DNA of 64,000 nt from Cronobacter universalis NCTC 9529 (GTDB taxonomy: Bacteria; Pseudomonadota; Gammaproteobacteria; Enterobacterales; Enterobacteriaceae): positions 3,720,001 to 3,784,000 of the forward strand of contig NZ_CP012257.1 in assembly GCF_001277175.1 (NCBI RefSeq), given 5' to 3'. How positions within the stretch are numbered: position 1 is the first letter of the stretch; every line of letters starts with the position of its first letter. Position numbers and translations under genes: made by a program. Of this stretch, positions 43,171 to 52,062 are shown piece by piece. The notes under the pieces were generated by a model. The model searched no databases. It was not told where the DNA came from and was given only the letters and a program-made list of their open reading frames with translations.

Positions 43171-43575
43171 CTTATTTAAAGAAACCAGCCTACGGGCTGG
43201 TTTTTTGCTTTTGGAGAGCCGGACTCTCCATCGAACTGCGTTCGATTCACTCGTCGCATCCCTGCGACTCGCCCTGCGGGCAGCGCGGTGCGCTGTGCAA
43301 AAACGCTCCAGGCGTTTTTGTCCGGTCCGGGCACCACTTATTTAGAGAACCCGCCCACAAGGCGGGTTTTTGCTTTTGGCGAGCCGGACTCTCCATCGAA
43401 CGGCGTTCGATTCACTCGTCGCATCCCTGCGACTCGCCCTGCGGGCAGCGCGATGCGCTGTGCAAAAACGCTCCCGGCGTTTTGTCCGGCCCGGGCACCA
43501 CTTATTTAAAGAACCCGCCCACAAGGCGGGTTTTTGCTTTTGGCGAGCCGGACTCTCCATCGAAAAACGTTCGGT
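43161..43575 (+). repeat. Tandem 164-166 bp repeat that includes the 3' end of tRNA-Phe (about 2.5 copies)
   Basis: Units start at 43161, 43327 and 43491 with CCGGGCACCACTTATTTA, that is, the last 10 nt of the tRNA plus 8 nt of flank. Each unit then carries a terminator-like hairpin (43181-43207, 43347-43373 and 43511-43537). The full units continue with several short inverted repeats (GTCGCATCCCTGCGAC; AAACGCTCC.GGCGTTTT). The third unit decays after about 80 bp. Open frames that cross the repeats look spurious. The layout resembles the tyrT (rtT) repeat of E. coli, where each unit also ends in tRNA sequence. Confidence 0.9.
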
Positions 43576-43668
43576 GATTCGTACCCCTGGCCGCCCCCTT
43601 CCCTTTCCCGCTGCTCTCAACCACTTTCATCGTTATACTTGCCGGATGCTCATTCACGGGATAACTGC

Positions 43669-44631
43669 ATGTCGACTGCCATCCTGAACCGCCGCTGGCA
43701 ACGCCCTGGCGCGCTGCTGTTAACGCTCTGCGCGCTGGGCGTGGCGTTTTTTTTCTACAGCCACTGGGGCGCGTTTTTACAGTGGGCGTTCAGCCTGCAA
43801 ATCTCGCTGCACCGTTATCTGGTGCTGTATCTATTACAGCTCAATAACCATCAGTACACCGGCGGCGTCTGGCTTATCAGCGGCGCGTTTATTTACGGCG
43901 TGCTGCACGCCATCGGGCCGGGGCACGGCAAATTTATCGTCAGCGCGTATCTCGCCACCCATCGCGAAAACCTCTTCGCGGCAAGGCTGGTGCCGCTCGC
44001 GGGCAGCCTGATGCAGGGCGTCAGCGCCATTGCGTTTGTCTTTATCCTGGCGGTGGGCTTTAACCTGGCCTCAGGCGATCTGAGCCAGAGTCGCTGGTAT
44101 CTCGAAAAGGTGAGCGCGCTGCTTATCGGCGCGTTTGGGCTGTTTCTTATTCTGCGCGCCGCAAAAAGCCTGCGCGCGCCGCGCCTGAAAATCCCTTCGC
44201 TGACGCCCGCGCAATCGCGCCCGGAACACTGCGGCTGCGGCCATCACGGCGTCGGCAGGGAAAACCATGAGGGCGACTGGCGCGCCCGGCTTGGCGTTAT
44301 CGCCGCTATCGGCGCGCGGCCCTGTAGCGGCGCGATAATGATTATGCTGTTCGCCAACGCGCTGGGCATGGCGAGCTGGGGAATGGCGGCGGTGATGTCG
44401 ATGGCGCTCGGTACGGCGCTCTCGATTATGGCGCTGTCGCTCGGCGTACAGTATGCCCGCCACGTCACCACACGGCTCTTCGGCGCGCAAACCACGGCAG
44501 CGCAGGCGCAGCGGATCGCCGCGCTGCTGCGTATCGCAGGCGGGCTGGCGCTGCTGCTGTTCGCCGCCGTTCTCTTCCTCACCGTTATTCCTGTCAGCCC
44601 GAACGGCGACTACATCGCCGCAGGCTGTTGA
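43669..44631 (+). CDS. NicO-type nickel/cobalt exporter
   Basis: This 320-residue inner-membrane protein has six to seven hydrophobic helices. It carries the NicO motifs HAIGPGHGKF near residue 84 and IGARPCSGAIMIM near 214. Between them is a cytoplasmic loop rich in Cys and His (HCGCGHHGVGRENHEGD), a likely metal-binding segment. The ATG at 43669 was chosen because an upstream in-frame start at 43534 would read through the repeat region. Members of this family export Ni and Co or import Ni; here the direction is inferred. No DUF1007 partner or RcnR-type regulator is adjacent. It opens a block, up to kdgT, that I do not recall at this place in E. coli. Confidence 0.85.
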   Translation: MSTAILNRRWQRPGALLLTLCALGVAFFFYSHWGAFLQWAFSLQISLHRYLVLYLLQLNNHQYTGGVWLISGAFIYGVLHAIGPGHGKFIVSAYLATHRENLFAARLVPLAGSLMQGVSAIAFVFILAVGFNLASGDLSQSRWYLEKVSALLIGAFGLFLILRAAKSLRAPRLKIPSLTPAQSRPEHCGCGHHGVGRENHEGDWRARLGVIAAIGARPCSGAIMIMLFANALGMASWGMAAVMSMALGTALSIMALSLGVQYARHVTTRLFGAQTTAAQAQRIAALLRIAGGLALLLFAAVLFLTVIPVSPNGDYIAAGC

Positions 44632-44742
44632 GTGGGGTAATGCCACAACCGGATAACAGGCGAGTACGCCCTCGCCTGCTACACTCGAAAACGCGAACCG
44701 GACGGCCGGTTTACTTCCTTACTCATCGCGCGGGATAACATT

Positions 44743-45609
44743 ATGTCTCAAAACGAATATCAGCCACCTGAAGTCTGGACCTGGGAACCGCAAGCTGGCG
44801 GCGCCTTTGCAAACATTAACCGTCCCATCGCGGGGCCGACGCATGAAAAAACCCTGCCGGTCGGCAAACACCCGTTACAGCTCTATTCGCTCGGCACGCC
44901 GAACGGCCAGAAAGTCACTATTCTTCTGGAAGAGCTGCTGGCGCTTGGCATCAGCGGCGCGGAATATGACGCGCACCTGATCCGCATTAACGAAGGCGAT
45001 CAGTTCTCCAGCGGCTTCGTTGAGGTGAACCCTAATTCCAAGATCCCGGCGCTGCTGGACCGCTCGGTCACGCCCGCGGTGCGCGTGTTTGAATCCGGCG
45101 CGATCCTGCTCTATCTCGCCGATAAATTTGGTCAATTCCTGCCGGAAGATTACGCCGGACGCGCCGAAGCGCTGAACTGGCTGTTCTGGCTGCAGGGGTC
45201 AGCGCCCTATCTCGGCGGCGGTTTCGGCCACTTCTACCACTACGCGCCGCAGAAAATCGAGTACGCGATTAACCGCTTCACCATGGAAGCGAAACGCCAG
45301 CTCGATGTGCTGGACAGACAGCTCGCGCAGCATCGCTTTATCGCGGGCGAGTCCTATTCGATTGCCGATATCGCCATCTGGCCGTGGTACGGCAACCTGG
45401 TTATCGGCGGGCTGTATGAGGCGAGTAAATTCCTGCAGGTTGATGAATATAAAAATGTGAAGCGCTGGGCCGAAGAGGTCGCGCAGCGTCCGGCCGTCCA
45501 GCGCGGGAGCATCGTTAACCGCACCTGGGGCCCGCTCAACGAGCAGCTTCACGAGCGTCACGACGCCTCCGATTTCGAGTTGCGTACCGAAGACAAACGC
45601 GGCGCGTAA
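44743..45609 (+). CDS. yghU: Glutathione transferase-like disulfide reductase YghU
   Basis: YghU is a nu-class glutathione transferase homolog that binds two glutathiones and reduces organic disulfides and peroxides. The 288-residue product starts with the YghU-specific extension (PPEVWTWEPQAGGAFANINRP). The thioredoxin-like domain (about 45-130, SLGTPNGQKVTILLEELLALG; NPNSKIPAL) and the helical domain (YLGGGFGHFYHY; ADIAIWPW) follow. It ends ERHDASDFELRTEDKR. In E. coli yghU is elsewhere on the chromosome, so this location is a rearrangement or insertion. A strong terminator follows. Confidence 0.95.
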   Translation: MSQNEYQPPEVWTWEPQAGGAFANINRPIAGPTHEKTLPVGKHPLQLYSLGTPNGQKVTILLEELLALGISGAEYDAHLIRINEGDQFSSGFVEVNPNSKIPALLDRSVTPAVRVFESGAILLYLADKFGQFLPEDYAGRAEALNWLFWLQGSAPYLGGGFGHFYHYAPQKIEYAINRFTMEAKRQLDVLDRQLAQHRFIAGESYSIADIAIWPWYGNLVIGGLYEASKFLQVDEYKNVKRWAEEVAQRPAVQRGSIVNRTWGPLNEQLHERHDASDFELRTEDKRGA

Positions 45610-45614
45610 GCCAC

Positions 45615-45647
45615 AAAAAAGCCTCGTCACTGACGAGGCTTTTTTTA
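45615..45647. terminator. Bidirectional terminator between yghU and kduI
   Basis: AGCCTCGTCA and TGACGAGGCT form a 10-bp inverted repeat with a 1-nt spacer, flanked by A6 and T7. It serves both convergent genes. Confidence 0.88.
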
Positions 45648-45659
45648 TGCGCGTGACCG

Positions 45660-46496
45660 TTAGCGCAGATCCTTCACCGCGACGTGATCCATATCGTCGA
45701 ACACCTGGTTTTCGCCCACCATCCCCCAGATAAACGTATACGCGCGCGTCCCGACGCCTGAGTGAATCGACCAGCTCGGCGAAATGACCGCCTGCTCGTT
45801 TTGCACCACAATGTGCCGCGTCTCCTGCGGCTGGCCCATCATGTGAAAGACGCAGCTGTTCTCTTCCAGACCAAAATAGAAGTAAACCTCCATGCGCCGC
45901 TCGTGCGTGTGGCACGGCATCGTATTCCACAGATTGCCCGGCGCCAGTTCCGTCAGGCCCATGCTGAGCTGGCAGGTCTCCAGCACGTCAGGAATAAAGT
46001 ATTTATTGATGGTGCGGCGGTTGCTGGTTACATCCTCGCCGAGATGCACCGGCGAGACATCCGCGGGCGTCACGCGTTTGGTTGGGAATGTCGTGTGCGC
46101 CGGCGCGCAGTTATAGTAAAAACGCGCCGGGTTCCCCGCCTCCACGCTCTCAAACACCACTTCTTTCGCGCCCTTGCCGACATACAACCCGTCGCGGCTG
46201 TTCATTTCATAGCGCGTGCCGTCCACGGTGATAAGCCCCGGCCCGCCGATATTGATCACCCCCAGCTCGCGACGCTCCAGAAAATAGCTCACGCCCAGTT
46301 GTTTACCCACTTCGCTGCCCACGCTTACCGTGCGGTTCACCGGCATGACGCCGCCCACGATGATGCGGTCGATATGGCTGTACGTCATGGTGTACTCGTC
46401 AGCCACAAAAATCTTCTCGATTAAAAATTCGTTGCGAAGCCCGGCGGTATCCAGTGTTTTCGCGTGATCGCTATGAATGCTTTGACGAACGTCCAT
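45660..46496 (-). CDS. kduI: 5-dehydro-4-deoxy-D-glucuronate isomerase KduI
   Basis: KduI converts 5-keto-4-deoxyuronate, released from pectin or glycosaminoglycan oligosaccharides, to 2,5-diketo-3-deoxygluconate. The 278-residue zinc cupin has [19 protein letters not shown] near 190-208 with metal ligands. It starts [17 protein letters not shown] and ends [12 protein letters not shown]. The ATG at 46496 gives the family length; an in-frame ATG at 46610 lies in the regulatory region. It diverges from kdgT, and both belong to the KdgR regulon in related species. Confidence 0.97.
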   Translation of the reverse strand: MDVRQSIHSDHAKTLDTAGLRNEFLIEKIFVADEYTMTYSHIDRIIVGGVMPVNRTVSVGSEVGKQLGVSYFLERRELGVINIGGPGLITVDGTRYEMNSRDGLYVGKGAKEVVFESVEAGNPARFYYNCAPAHTTFPTKRVTPADVSPVHLGEDVTSNRRTINKYFIPDVLETCQLSMGLTELAPGNLWNTMPCHTHERRMEVYFYFGLEENSCVFHMMGQPQETRHIVVQNEQAVISPSWSIHSGVGTRAYTFIWGMVGENQVFDDMDHVAVKDLR

Positions 46497-46892
46497 TCTG
46501 ACTCCTCGTGACGTTGCGGGGAACGGCGCCCCCACTATCAGGTAAACGTAAAAAACCCAACTCAATAACAGTGGATTTACATAAATTTTCGCTGTTTTTG
46601 ATGCTATCAAACGTGTGAATCAATAATGTGATCAAGATAACCAAAACAGCGTTTCATTTCTATTGAATCATTATTCCACAAGAGAGATAGTAGCACCAGT
46701 TACTTCAATAGCGGGATAAGTCGCCACCAGACCAGTCTCCATTCTTATAAAGATGACGCCAGCCGCCGCTGCCTCGCCACGGCTGCCCTACGCGAAAATG
46801 CAAAAATAAGTCGATGAAAATAAATGATTTTTATCGAGGGATACTTTTGACCTTAATTCAGCCAGGGCTGAATAAAACCTCTGAGGTTTATG
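46497..46892. promoter_or_regulatory. Divergent kduI-kdgT control region with a KdgR-type box
   Basis: The 396-bp gap contains no gene. AAAACAGCGTTTCATT (46643-46658) has the AAAC-N3-GTTT symmetry and flank of a KdgR operator. AATGTGATC at 46625-46633 could be half of a CRP site. Close to kdgT are two further inverted repeats: TTCAGCC/GGCTGAA (46857-46872) and AAACCTC-T-GAGGTTT (46875-46889). The second contains the GAGG ribosome-binding site of kdgT. Confidence 0.5.
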
Positions 46893-47894
46893 ATGAAGAT
46901 TAAAACTACGATGGAACGCATTCCGGGAGGGATGATGCTTATCCCGCTGTTACTGGGAGCGATTTTAAATACGCTGGCGCCACAAACCGGCAATTATTTC
47001 GGTTCGTTTACCAAAGGAATGATAAGCGGAACGGTGCCTATTCTCGCCGTCTGGTTTTTCTGTATTGGCGCCTCTATTGATTTACGCGCAACCGGAACGG
47101 TATTGCGTAAATCCGGCACGCTGGTACTGACCAAAATCGCCGTGGCCTGGCTGGTGGCGATGATTGCGGCGTCTTTTATTCCGGATACCGGCATCCAGAC
47201 CGGCTTTTTCGCCGGGCTGTCGGTACTGGCTATCGTTTCCGCGATGGACATGACCAACGGCGGGCTATACGCCAGCCTGATGAACCAGTACGGCACGAAG
47301 GAAGAGTCCGGCGCGTTTGTGCTGATGTCGCTGGAATCGGGCCCGCTGATGACGATGGTGATTCTGGGCTCCGCCGGTCTCGCCTCTTTCGAGCCGCATC
47401 ACTTCATCGGCGCGGTGCTGCCGTTTCTGATTGGCTTCGCGCTCGGCAATCTGGATCACGATCTGCGCGCATTCTTCAGTAAAGCCACGCCGGTGCTGAT
47501 CCCGTTCTTCGGCTTCGCGCTGGGCAATACCATTAATCTGCGCGTAATTATGGAAACGGGCCTGCTGGGGATTGTGCTGGGTGTCGCCGTTATCATTATT
47601 ACCGGCATTCCGTTGATCATGGCCGATAAATTCCTGGGCGGCGGCAACGGTACGGCAGGCGTGGCGGCCTCATCGGCGGCGGGCGCGGCGGTCGCGAACC
47701 CGGTCATTATCGCGCAAATCAACCCGGCGTTTGAACCGGTCGCAGCCTCAGCCACGGCGCTGGTGGCCGCGAGCGTCATCGTAACGGCGATTCTGGTGCC
47801 CATCATCACCGCGCTGTATGCCCGACATGTGGCGAAACAGCCGCCTGTAACGCAAGGTGCCGAAAGCATCACTACGAGCACGCTTCGCCGATAA
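46893..47894 (+). CDS. kdgT: 2-keto-3-deoxygluconate permease KdgT
   Basis: KdgT imports 2-keto-3-deoxygluconate with protons for entry into the KDG pathway. The 333-residue product has about ten hydrophobic helices. Family motifs are [52 protein letters not shown] and [13 protein letters not shown] prefer the second of two adjacent ATGs (46893) because it lies 6 bases after GAGG, whereas 46890 leaves only 3. It shares the divergent region with kduI. The combination suggests use of unsaturated uronates, although the other pathway genes (kduD, kdgK, eda) are not in the window. Confidence 0.95.
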   Translation: MKIKTTMERIPGGMMLIPLLLGAILNTLAPQTGNYFGSFTKGMISGTVPILAVWFFCIGASIDLRATGTVLRKSGTLVLTKIAVAWLVAMIAASFIPDTGIQTGFFAGLSVLAIVSAMDMTNGGLYASLMNQYGTKEESGAFVLMSLESGPLMTMVILGSAGLASFEPHHFIGAVLPFLIGFALGNLDHDLRAFFSKATPVLIPFFGFALGNTINLRVIMETGLLGIVLGVAVIIITGIPLIMADKFLGGGNGTAGVAASSAAGAAVANPVIIAQINPAFEPVAASATALVAASVIVTAILVPIITALYARHVAKQPPVTQGAESITTSTLRR

Positions 47895-47910
47895 AGGCTG
47901 CGCCAGTCGT

Positions 47911-47940
47911 AAAACACCCCGCATCGGCGGGGTGTTTTTT
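47911..47940. terminator. Bidirectional terminator between kdgT and yjcZ
   Basis: ACACCCCGC and GCGGGGTGT pair around ATCG, with AAAA before and T6 after. It lies between convergent genes. Confidence 0.88.
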
Positions 47941-47945
47941 GGCGT

Positions 47946-48797
47946 TCAGAGCAGAAAAATCTCTTCCACCAGCGCATTGACCAGCCGCCTTGCGGAGCAG
48001 ATCCGCGGCATTCCCAGCGACACGCTCTGCCAGGTTTGCGTCACCGACCAGCTGACCGGCTGGCGCTCCCCGTCATGCACCGCCCCCAGCCAGCAGAGCA
48101 TATCTTTATGCTCCAGCAGGCCCGGCTGCGGCGGCGTATGCAGCCATTGCTGATAGAAATGCCGCGTATGGGGCGAGGCATTAACGCTGTGCGCCAGTCG
48201 GAGGGTCGTCTCGTCATACACGGGTTGCAACAGCGCGGTTTTGTCGCCCGGCTCGCCTAAACGCAGGGCGTCGCCGAACGCGCCCCAGCGCAGCTCTTCC
48301 AGCGCCACGTAACAGCGCCCGGCGGGCGACCAGCCGTTAAACTCGCCGTTTTTCCAGCGCGCCATAACCTCGCTGACGTGGCGCTGCGCCGCTATCGCCA
48401 AATCGCTCTGGCGTAACTGCGCTTCCAGCCGCGCGGCGCTGTGCTGATAGTGTCCTGCCGTCACCTCAAGCGCCTGTGCGAAAGGCGCGGCGGCCCCCTT
48501 CTCGCCGAGACGCTGGCTGCGGCGCGCCAGCGCCTGCGCCGTCAGGCTTAACGCCAGATGCCCGGGCGAACTCTGGCGCGAAAGCGACTCCAGCATATGC
48601 AGCGCCGCCATCTCCGGCGGCGCCACCGCAGGCCCGGCGGCGATCAACGACTTCTGCAGCCGTTCGCGCACCTTTTGATGCTGCGGATGCGAACGGCCAT
48701 CGCGGGCTTCTTCTTCGCCCTTCGCCAGATCCACCATCAGTCGCCCGCGCAGCGCGCGTAAATGTCGGCCCGGCCCTTCAACCAGTGACCCGTTCAT
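47946..48797 (-). CDS. yjcZ: YjcZ family protein, partner of crfC
   Basis: This 283-residue protein of unknown function begins MNGSLVEGPGRHLRALRGRL and is rich in Ala, Leu, Glu and Arg, so it is probably mostly helical. A conserved-looking segment, GEFNGWSPAGRCYVALEELRWGAFGDALR, lies near 149-177. It has no signal peptide or membrane segment and matches YjcZ of E. coli as I remember it. It starts 5 bp after the crfC stop, with GGAG inside the end of crfC, so the two are almost certainly translationally coupled. A shared role in chromosome or colonisation functions has been proposed for CrfC; for YjcZ only the linkage is known to me. Confidence 0.85.
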   Translation of the reverse strand: MNGSLVEGPGRHLRALRGRLMVDLAKGEEEARDGRSHPQHQKVRERLQKSLIAAGPAVAPPEMAALHMLESLSRQSSPGHLALSLTAQALARRSQRLGEKGAAAPFAQALEVTAGHYQHSAARLEAQLRQSDLAIAAQRHVSEVMARWKNGEFNGWSPAGRCYVALEELRWGAFGDALRLGEPGDKTALLQPVYDETTLRLAHSVNASPHTRHFYQQWLHTPPQPGLLEHKDMLCWLGAVHDGERQPVSWSVTQTWQSVSLGMPRICSARRLVNALVEEIFLL

Positions 48798-48802
48798 GGC
48801 GG

Positions 48803-51163
48803 TCAGTGCTCCACGGAAAACAGCGTCTGTATATCATCACGCAGCGCACGGGCGTCTTCTTTAATGTCACGCGCGGTACGGGCGCACTGTTGCAGCTTCT
48901 CACGCAGGGCGTTGCGCGACGTCTCGCTCTGCTGACGCGCCGCGAGGCTCTGCTGAAGATTCGCTTCAATCGCCGCCATCGCCATCTGAAATTCGGCGAA
49001 AAATGTCGCCATACCCGCCGTCACGGAGATATCCACCTGGGCGTTCATCGCCTGGCGGATCTGCGCGCAAAAACGGCTGACGTAACGGCTCAACGTCTGC
49101 TTAAGCTGCGGCAGGTTAATCACGTAACGCGAGCGCATGGCCGTACAGTCATCCCAGCCCAGATCCTTGCTGGTGATCCAGCGCGCTACGGTACCGCGCA
49201 CGCCGTTATTACGCGGCGCGCTGGCGACCGGCACGCTCTCTTCTTCAATGACATCGTTAAAGAGCTGATGCGCGTTGAAATTAAGCTGGCTGCGCTGAAA
49301 CACCGGCAGCGTGATATGCGCGCGAAAGCCGGTGCGGCGCAGCCCTTCCGTGACGCGCAACTCCAGCGGCGCCAGGGCGGCGCGCAGGATATCCCCCAGC
49401 GCCGTCTCCAGATCGCTGAAATGGACGGCCAGATCGCGGGTCAGATTCTCCTGAACCGACAGCAGGATCAGCTCGCAGGAGGCGCGAATTTTATGCAGCA
49501 GCATCCGCGCGTCGCTCTCCTGATCCAGGATCAGCTGTTCGCTGCCTGCGTCGAAATCGCTCCCCCAGGTCACCGCGCGGCGAACCGGACTGCTGAGCGA
49601 CAGCGGCGGCACTTTGCCCGTCTCAAAATAGCTGGCGATATCCGCCAGTACCTTCTGTTCATGACCCGCAATTGTCTCCGACGCGCGCCCCAGCGCCTGA
49701 ACAACCTGCTCCTGAATGGCTTTGCTGGCGTCTGCCTGGCAACGTTTTAGCTGTGCGATGTCATTATTCATTTGAGAGATACTCTCCACCAGTTGGTCAT
49801 TTGCGATATCGAGCCCCTGACAGCGAAAGTCCAGGTAGTCTCGGGTGCATTGCGCAGAGTGAATTAATTTTGCGCAGGCCGAACGCAGCGCGTAGAGCGA
49901 AGCGTGCGCGTGCGCCGTGTGCAGAATCGCCCGAATGGGCGCTTCGAAAAGGGAGTCCTCCCACAGCAGATCGGCGGCGTGGCGCAGGTGCGCGATGTCG
50001 GCGAAATCGGCGTTTCGCCAGCGGCGGCCCAGTGCCGCTTCGGCGAAATCCTGCACCCAGCGCTGCTCGTCATACGGCGGCAGCGCGCCGTGCTCTGCAA
50101 GCTCCTGGCGCGCGCGGTTGGCCAGGTAGCCCCACATGGAAGAGACCGGAAAAATATGGGCCGGATCGATGGCGCCTTTCATCAGCGTGCCGGCGATCAG
50201 CGCCCGAACCTGATCTTCATCGTCGCTGTTGCGATCCAGTTGATCGAACTTATTCACCAGCGCGTAGAGCGGCACCGATTCGCCCACCGCCGCGAGCGCC
50301 ATACGCACCTCTTCGTCGGAGGTGGATTTCAGCTGGGTATAATCCATCACCGCCAGTACGGCGGACGCGCGGGCAATCTGCTCCTGGAGCATCTTTTGCA
50401 GGTGCGGCTGTCCGGCTTCGTTCGGGCCGGGGGTATCCAGCAGGGTCAACTGCCCGAGCCCGCGATCCATATCGGCAAGGTGAGTGAACTCCACCTCTAT
50501 CACCGGAATATGTTCAATGGCGGCGTACGCGCGAAACGGGAACGGCACGTCGAGCACGGCCGAGAGCCGCACCAGATCGTTTAAGCTTTTCAGACAGTGG
50601 AAAATTGGCTGGGCGCCGAGATAGTTTTTTTCAAACGAAGTGCCGTTAAGGATGCGCGCCAGCAGGGCGTCCATATCGCGGTCGATTTCTAGGCGCAGCG
50701 CCAGGCTGTCGCGCGAAGCGTTCTGTAACCGGACGCGTAGCGCCTGCATCAGGGTTTCTATCGGCCCGGCGTGTGTGAAATGCAGTACCGGCTCTTTCTG
50801 GCCTGGCGTGTGACGAATCAGCGTCGGCAGCGCCGTCATGGGGCGGTTGCGGTTCGGCAGGACCTCCTTGCCGACGATAGCGTTGATGGTGGTCGATTTC
50901 CCCGCCTTCATCGTGCCGACAATCGCCAGCACCATCTCTTGTTGGGTGGTTTTTCGCAGCTCGGCCTGCAGCACCTCCTGCTGCGCCTCCAGCCCGCGTA
51001 AGGAAAAATGAAGCGGATGCACGGCAGCCTGTCGACAGGTAACGTTCCCACCGTCACCCTGCACCGCCAGCGGCATTTGTTTCAGGGCGCTGAGATTATA
51101 CAGCGCCAGCTGAAGTAGCCGTTCCGCTTCCTGATTCATTTCAAATACAGTCTGTGTGTGCAT
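48803..51163 (-). CDS. crfC: Dynamin-like GTPase CrfC (clathrin-coat-like replication fork protein)
   Basis: CrfC of E. coli is reported to bind DNA polymerase clamps and hold sister replication forks together. The 786-residue product is a large dynamin-family GTPase. Its motifs are G1 GTMKAGKS (residues 83-90), G2 RPMTALPT, G3 LLDTPGPNEAG and G4 LVNKFDQLDRNSDDEDQ. A long helical stalk region (about 430-786) contains coiled-coil stretches. It is longer than the roughly 742 residues I recall for E. coli, mainly in the stalk. yjcZ follows directly. The upstream 563 bp contain its promoter and strong inverted repeats. Confidence 0.93.
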   Translation of the reverse strand: MHTQTVFEMNQEAERLLQLALYNLSALKQMPLAVQGDGGNVTCRQAAVHPLHFSLRGLEAQQEVLQAELRKTTQQEMVLAIVGTMKAGKSTTINAIVGKEVLPNRNRPMTALPTLIRHTPGQKEPVLHFTHAGPIETLMQALRVRLQNASRDSLALRLEIDRDMDALLARILNGTSFEKNYLGAQPIFHCLKSLNDLVRLSAVLDVPFPFRAYAAIEHIPVIEVEFTHLADMDRGLGQLTLLDTPGPNEAGQPHLQKMLQEQIARASAVLAVMDYTQLKSTSDEEVRMALAAVGESVPLYALVNKFDQLDRNSDDEDQVRALIAGTLMKGAIDPAHIFPVSSMWGYLANRARQELAEHGALPPYDEQRWVQDFAEAALGRRWRNADFADIAHLRHAADLLWEDSLFEAPIRAILHTAHAHASLYALRSACAKLIHSAQCTRDYLDFRCQGLDIANDQLVESISQMNNDIAQLKRCQADASKAIQEQVVQALGRASETIAGHEQKVLADIASYFETGKVPPLSLSSPVRRAVTWGSDFDAGSEQLILDQESDARMLLHKIRASCELILLSVQENLTRDLAVHFSDLETALGDILRAALAPLELRVTEGLRRTGFRAHITLPVFQRSQLNFNAHQLFNDVIEEESVPVASAPRNNGVRGTVARWITSKDLGWDDCTAMRSRYVINLPQLKQTLSRYVSRFCAQIRQAMNAQVDISVTAGMATFFAEFQMAMAAIEANLQQSLAARQQSETSRNALREKLQQCARTARDIKEDARALRDDIQTLFSVEH

Positions 51164-51726
51164 GAAAAATCTTCCCTTAACACAAATTAAATGACCTTTT
51201 GCCTTATCTTTTTATTAGCTCAATGCGGCTTTTATAATTACGTGTGGAAAATATCCTGCGCGTCACAACGCGACCTGACGGAAAAGTGGCGTAAAAAATG
51301 CCATACCATCGTTGTGGTAAAATATGCATGAGACGATGAGAAAGGTTTCAAACCTTCATCTACGTCAGGAAACCAAATAATCACTCTGTAAGACCAGAGG
51401 GCTGATCGATTTTTCAGAGCGAAAGAATATATCCTCACATCGGCCATTTGACAAAAATGTTCCGACTTCAGGGGATGGATTTAATAATTCAAACCAACAT
51501 TAACCGCTCCAGAATAACACCGCCTGGCAATAAATCACGATATATGTTTTATGCCCGCCAGTAAAAATGTGCGGCCGCTTCTGACGCCTGCGCGTTTGCG
51601 CCGCAGACAGGCCCGTAAAACGTAAGGGTTTAGGGTATAATCCCGCCTTTGACGCGCGCCGCGTAAGCGGCCGCTTCTTGCGCAGCCCTCTTTTGCTGCC
51701 CTGTCGGTTCATTCTAAGGAGAAACC
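51164..51726. other. Intergenic region between crfC and yjdM with strong inverted repeats
   Basis: No convincing gene is seen in these 563 bp. AAGGTTT-C-AAACCTT (51342-51356) is a perfect 7-1-7 inverted repeat that extends, with a bulge, into GATGA and CATC on either side. CATCGT (51307-51312) can pair with ACGATG (51333-51338). These could form an RNA structure in the crfC leader or be protein sites. A TATAAT box for yjdM is at 51636-51641. Short frames at 51238-51447 and 51500-51733 on the minus strand show no family features. Confidence 0.5.
51636..51641 (+). promoter_or_regulatory. -10 element of the probable yjdM promoter
   Basis: A perfect TATAAT lies 86 bp before the yjdM start. No good -35 box is seen 17 bp upstream. 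Confidence 0.5.
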
Positions 51727-52062
51727 ATGTCACTGCCAGCCTGCCCGCAATGCGGTTCTGAATATACTTATCTGGATAATAATCTTTACGTCTGCCCGGA
51801 GTGCGCCCACGAATGGCGCGAAGGCGAGACCCCCGCCGACAGCGACGCGCTGGTGGTCAAAGACGCCAACGGCAATCTGCTGGCTGATGGCGACAGCGTC
51901 ACAATTGTTAAGGATCTCAAGGTCAAAGGCAGCTCGTCGATGCTGAAGATTGGCACCAAAGTGAAGAACATCCGTCTGGTGGAAGGCGATCACAACATCG
52001 ACTGTAAAATCGACGGCTTCGGCCCGATGAAGCTGAAATCGGAGTTCGTCAAAAAAAGCTGA
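51727..52062 (+). CDS. yjdM: YjdM (PhnA) zinc-ribbon protein
   Basis: YjdM was once named PhnA, but it is not the phosphonoacetate hydrolase and its function is unclear. The 111-residue product has an N-terminal zinc ribbon with CPQC (residues 7-10) and CPEC. A compact SH3-like C-terminal domain follows ([25 protein letters not shown]). AAGGAGAA lies before the ATG at 51727. In E. coli it sits next to crfC and near the phn C-P lyase operon. Here only phnH follows, after a 0.7-kb AT-rich gap. Confidence 0.96.
   Translation: MSLPACPQCGSEYTYLDNNLYVCPECAHEWREGETPADSDALVVKDANGNLLADGDSVTIVKDLKVKGSSSMLKIGTKVKNIRLVEGDHNIDCKIDGFGPMKLKSEFVKKS

Noticed and set aside
43044..43577. 177-codon frame across tRNA-Phe and the tandem repeats
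   Set aside because: It translates tRNA and repeat sequence, and the repeat length is not a multiple of three in all units. No start signal is present.
49672..50584. Two long plus-strand frames opposite crfC
   Set aside because: Both are antisense to the GTPase domain, whose motifs are clear on the minus strand.
51238..51447. 69-codon minus-strand frame upstream of crfC
   Set aside because: It crosses the strong inverted repeats, has unusual composition and lacks a ribosome-binding site.
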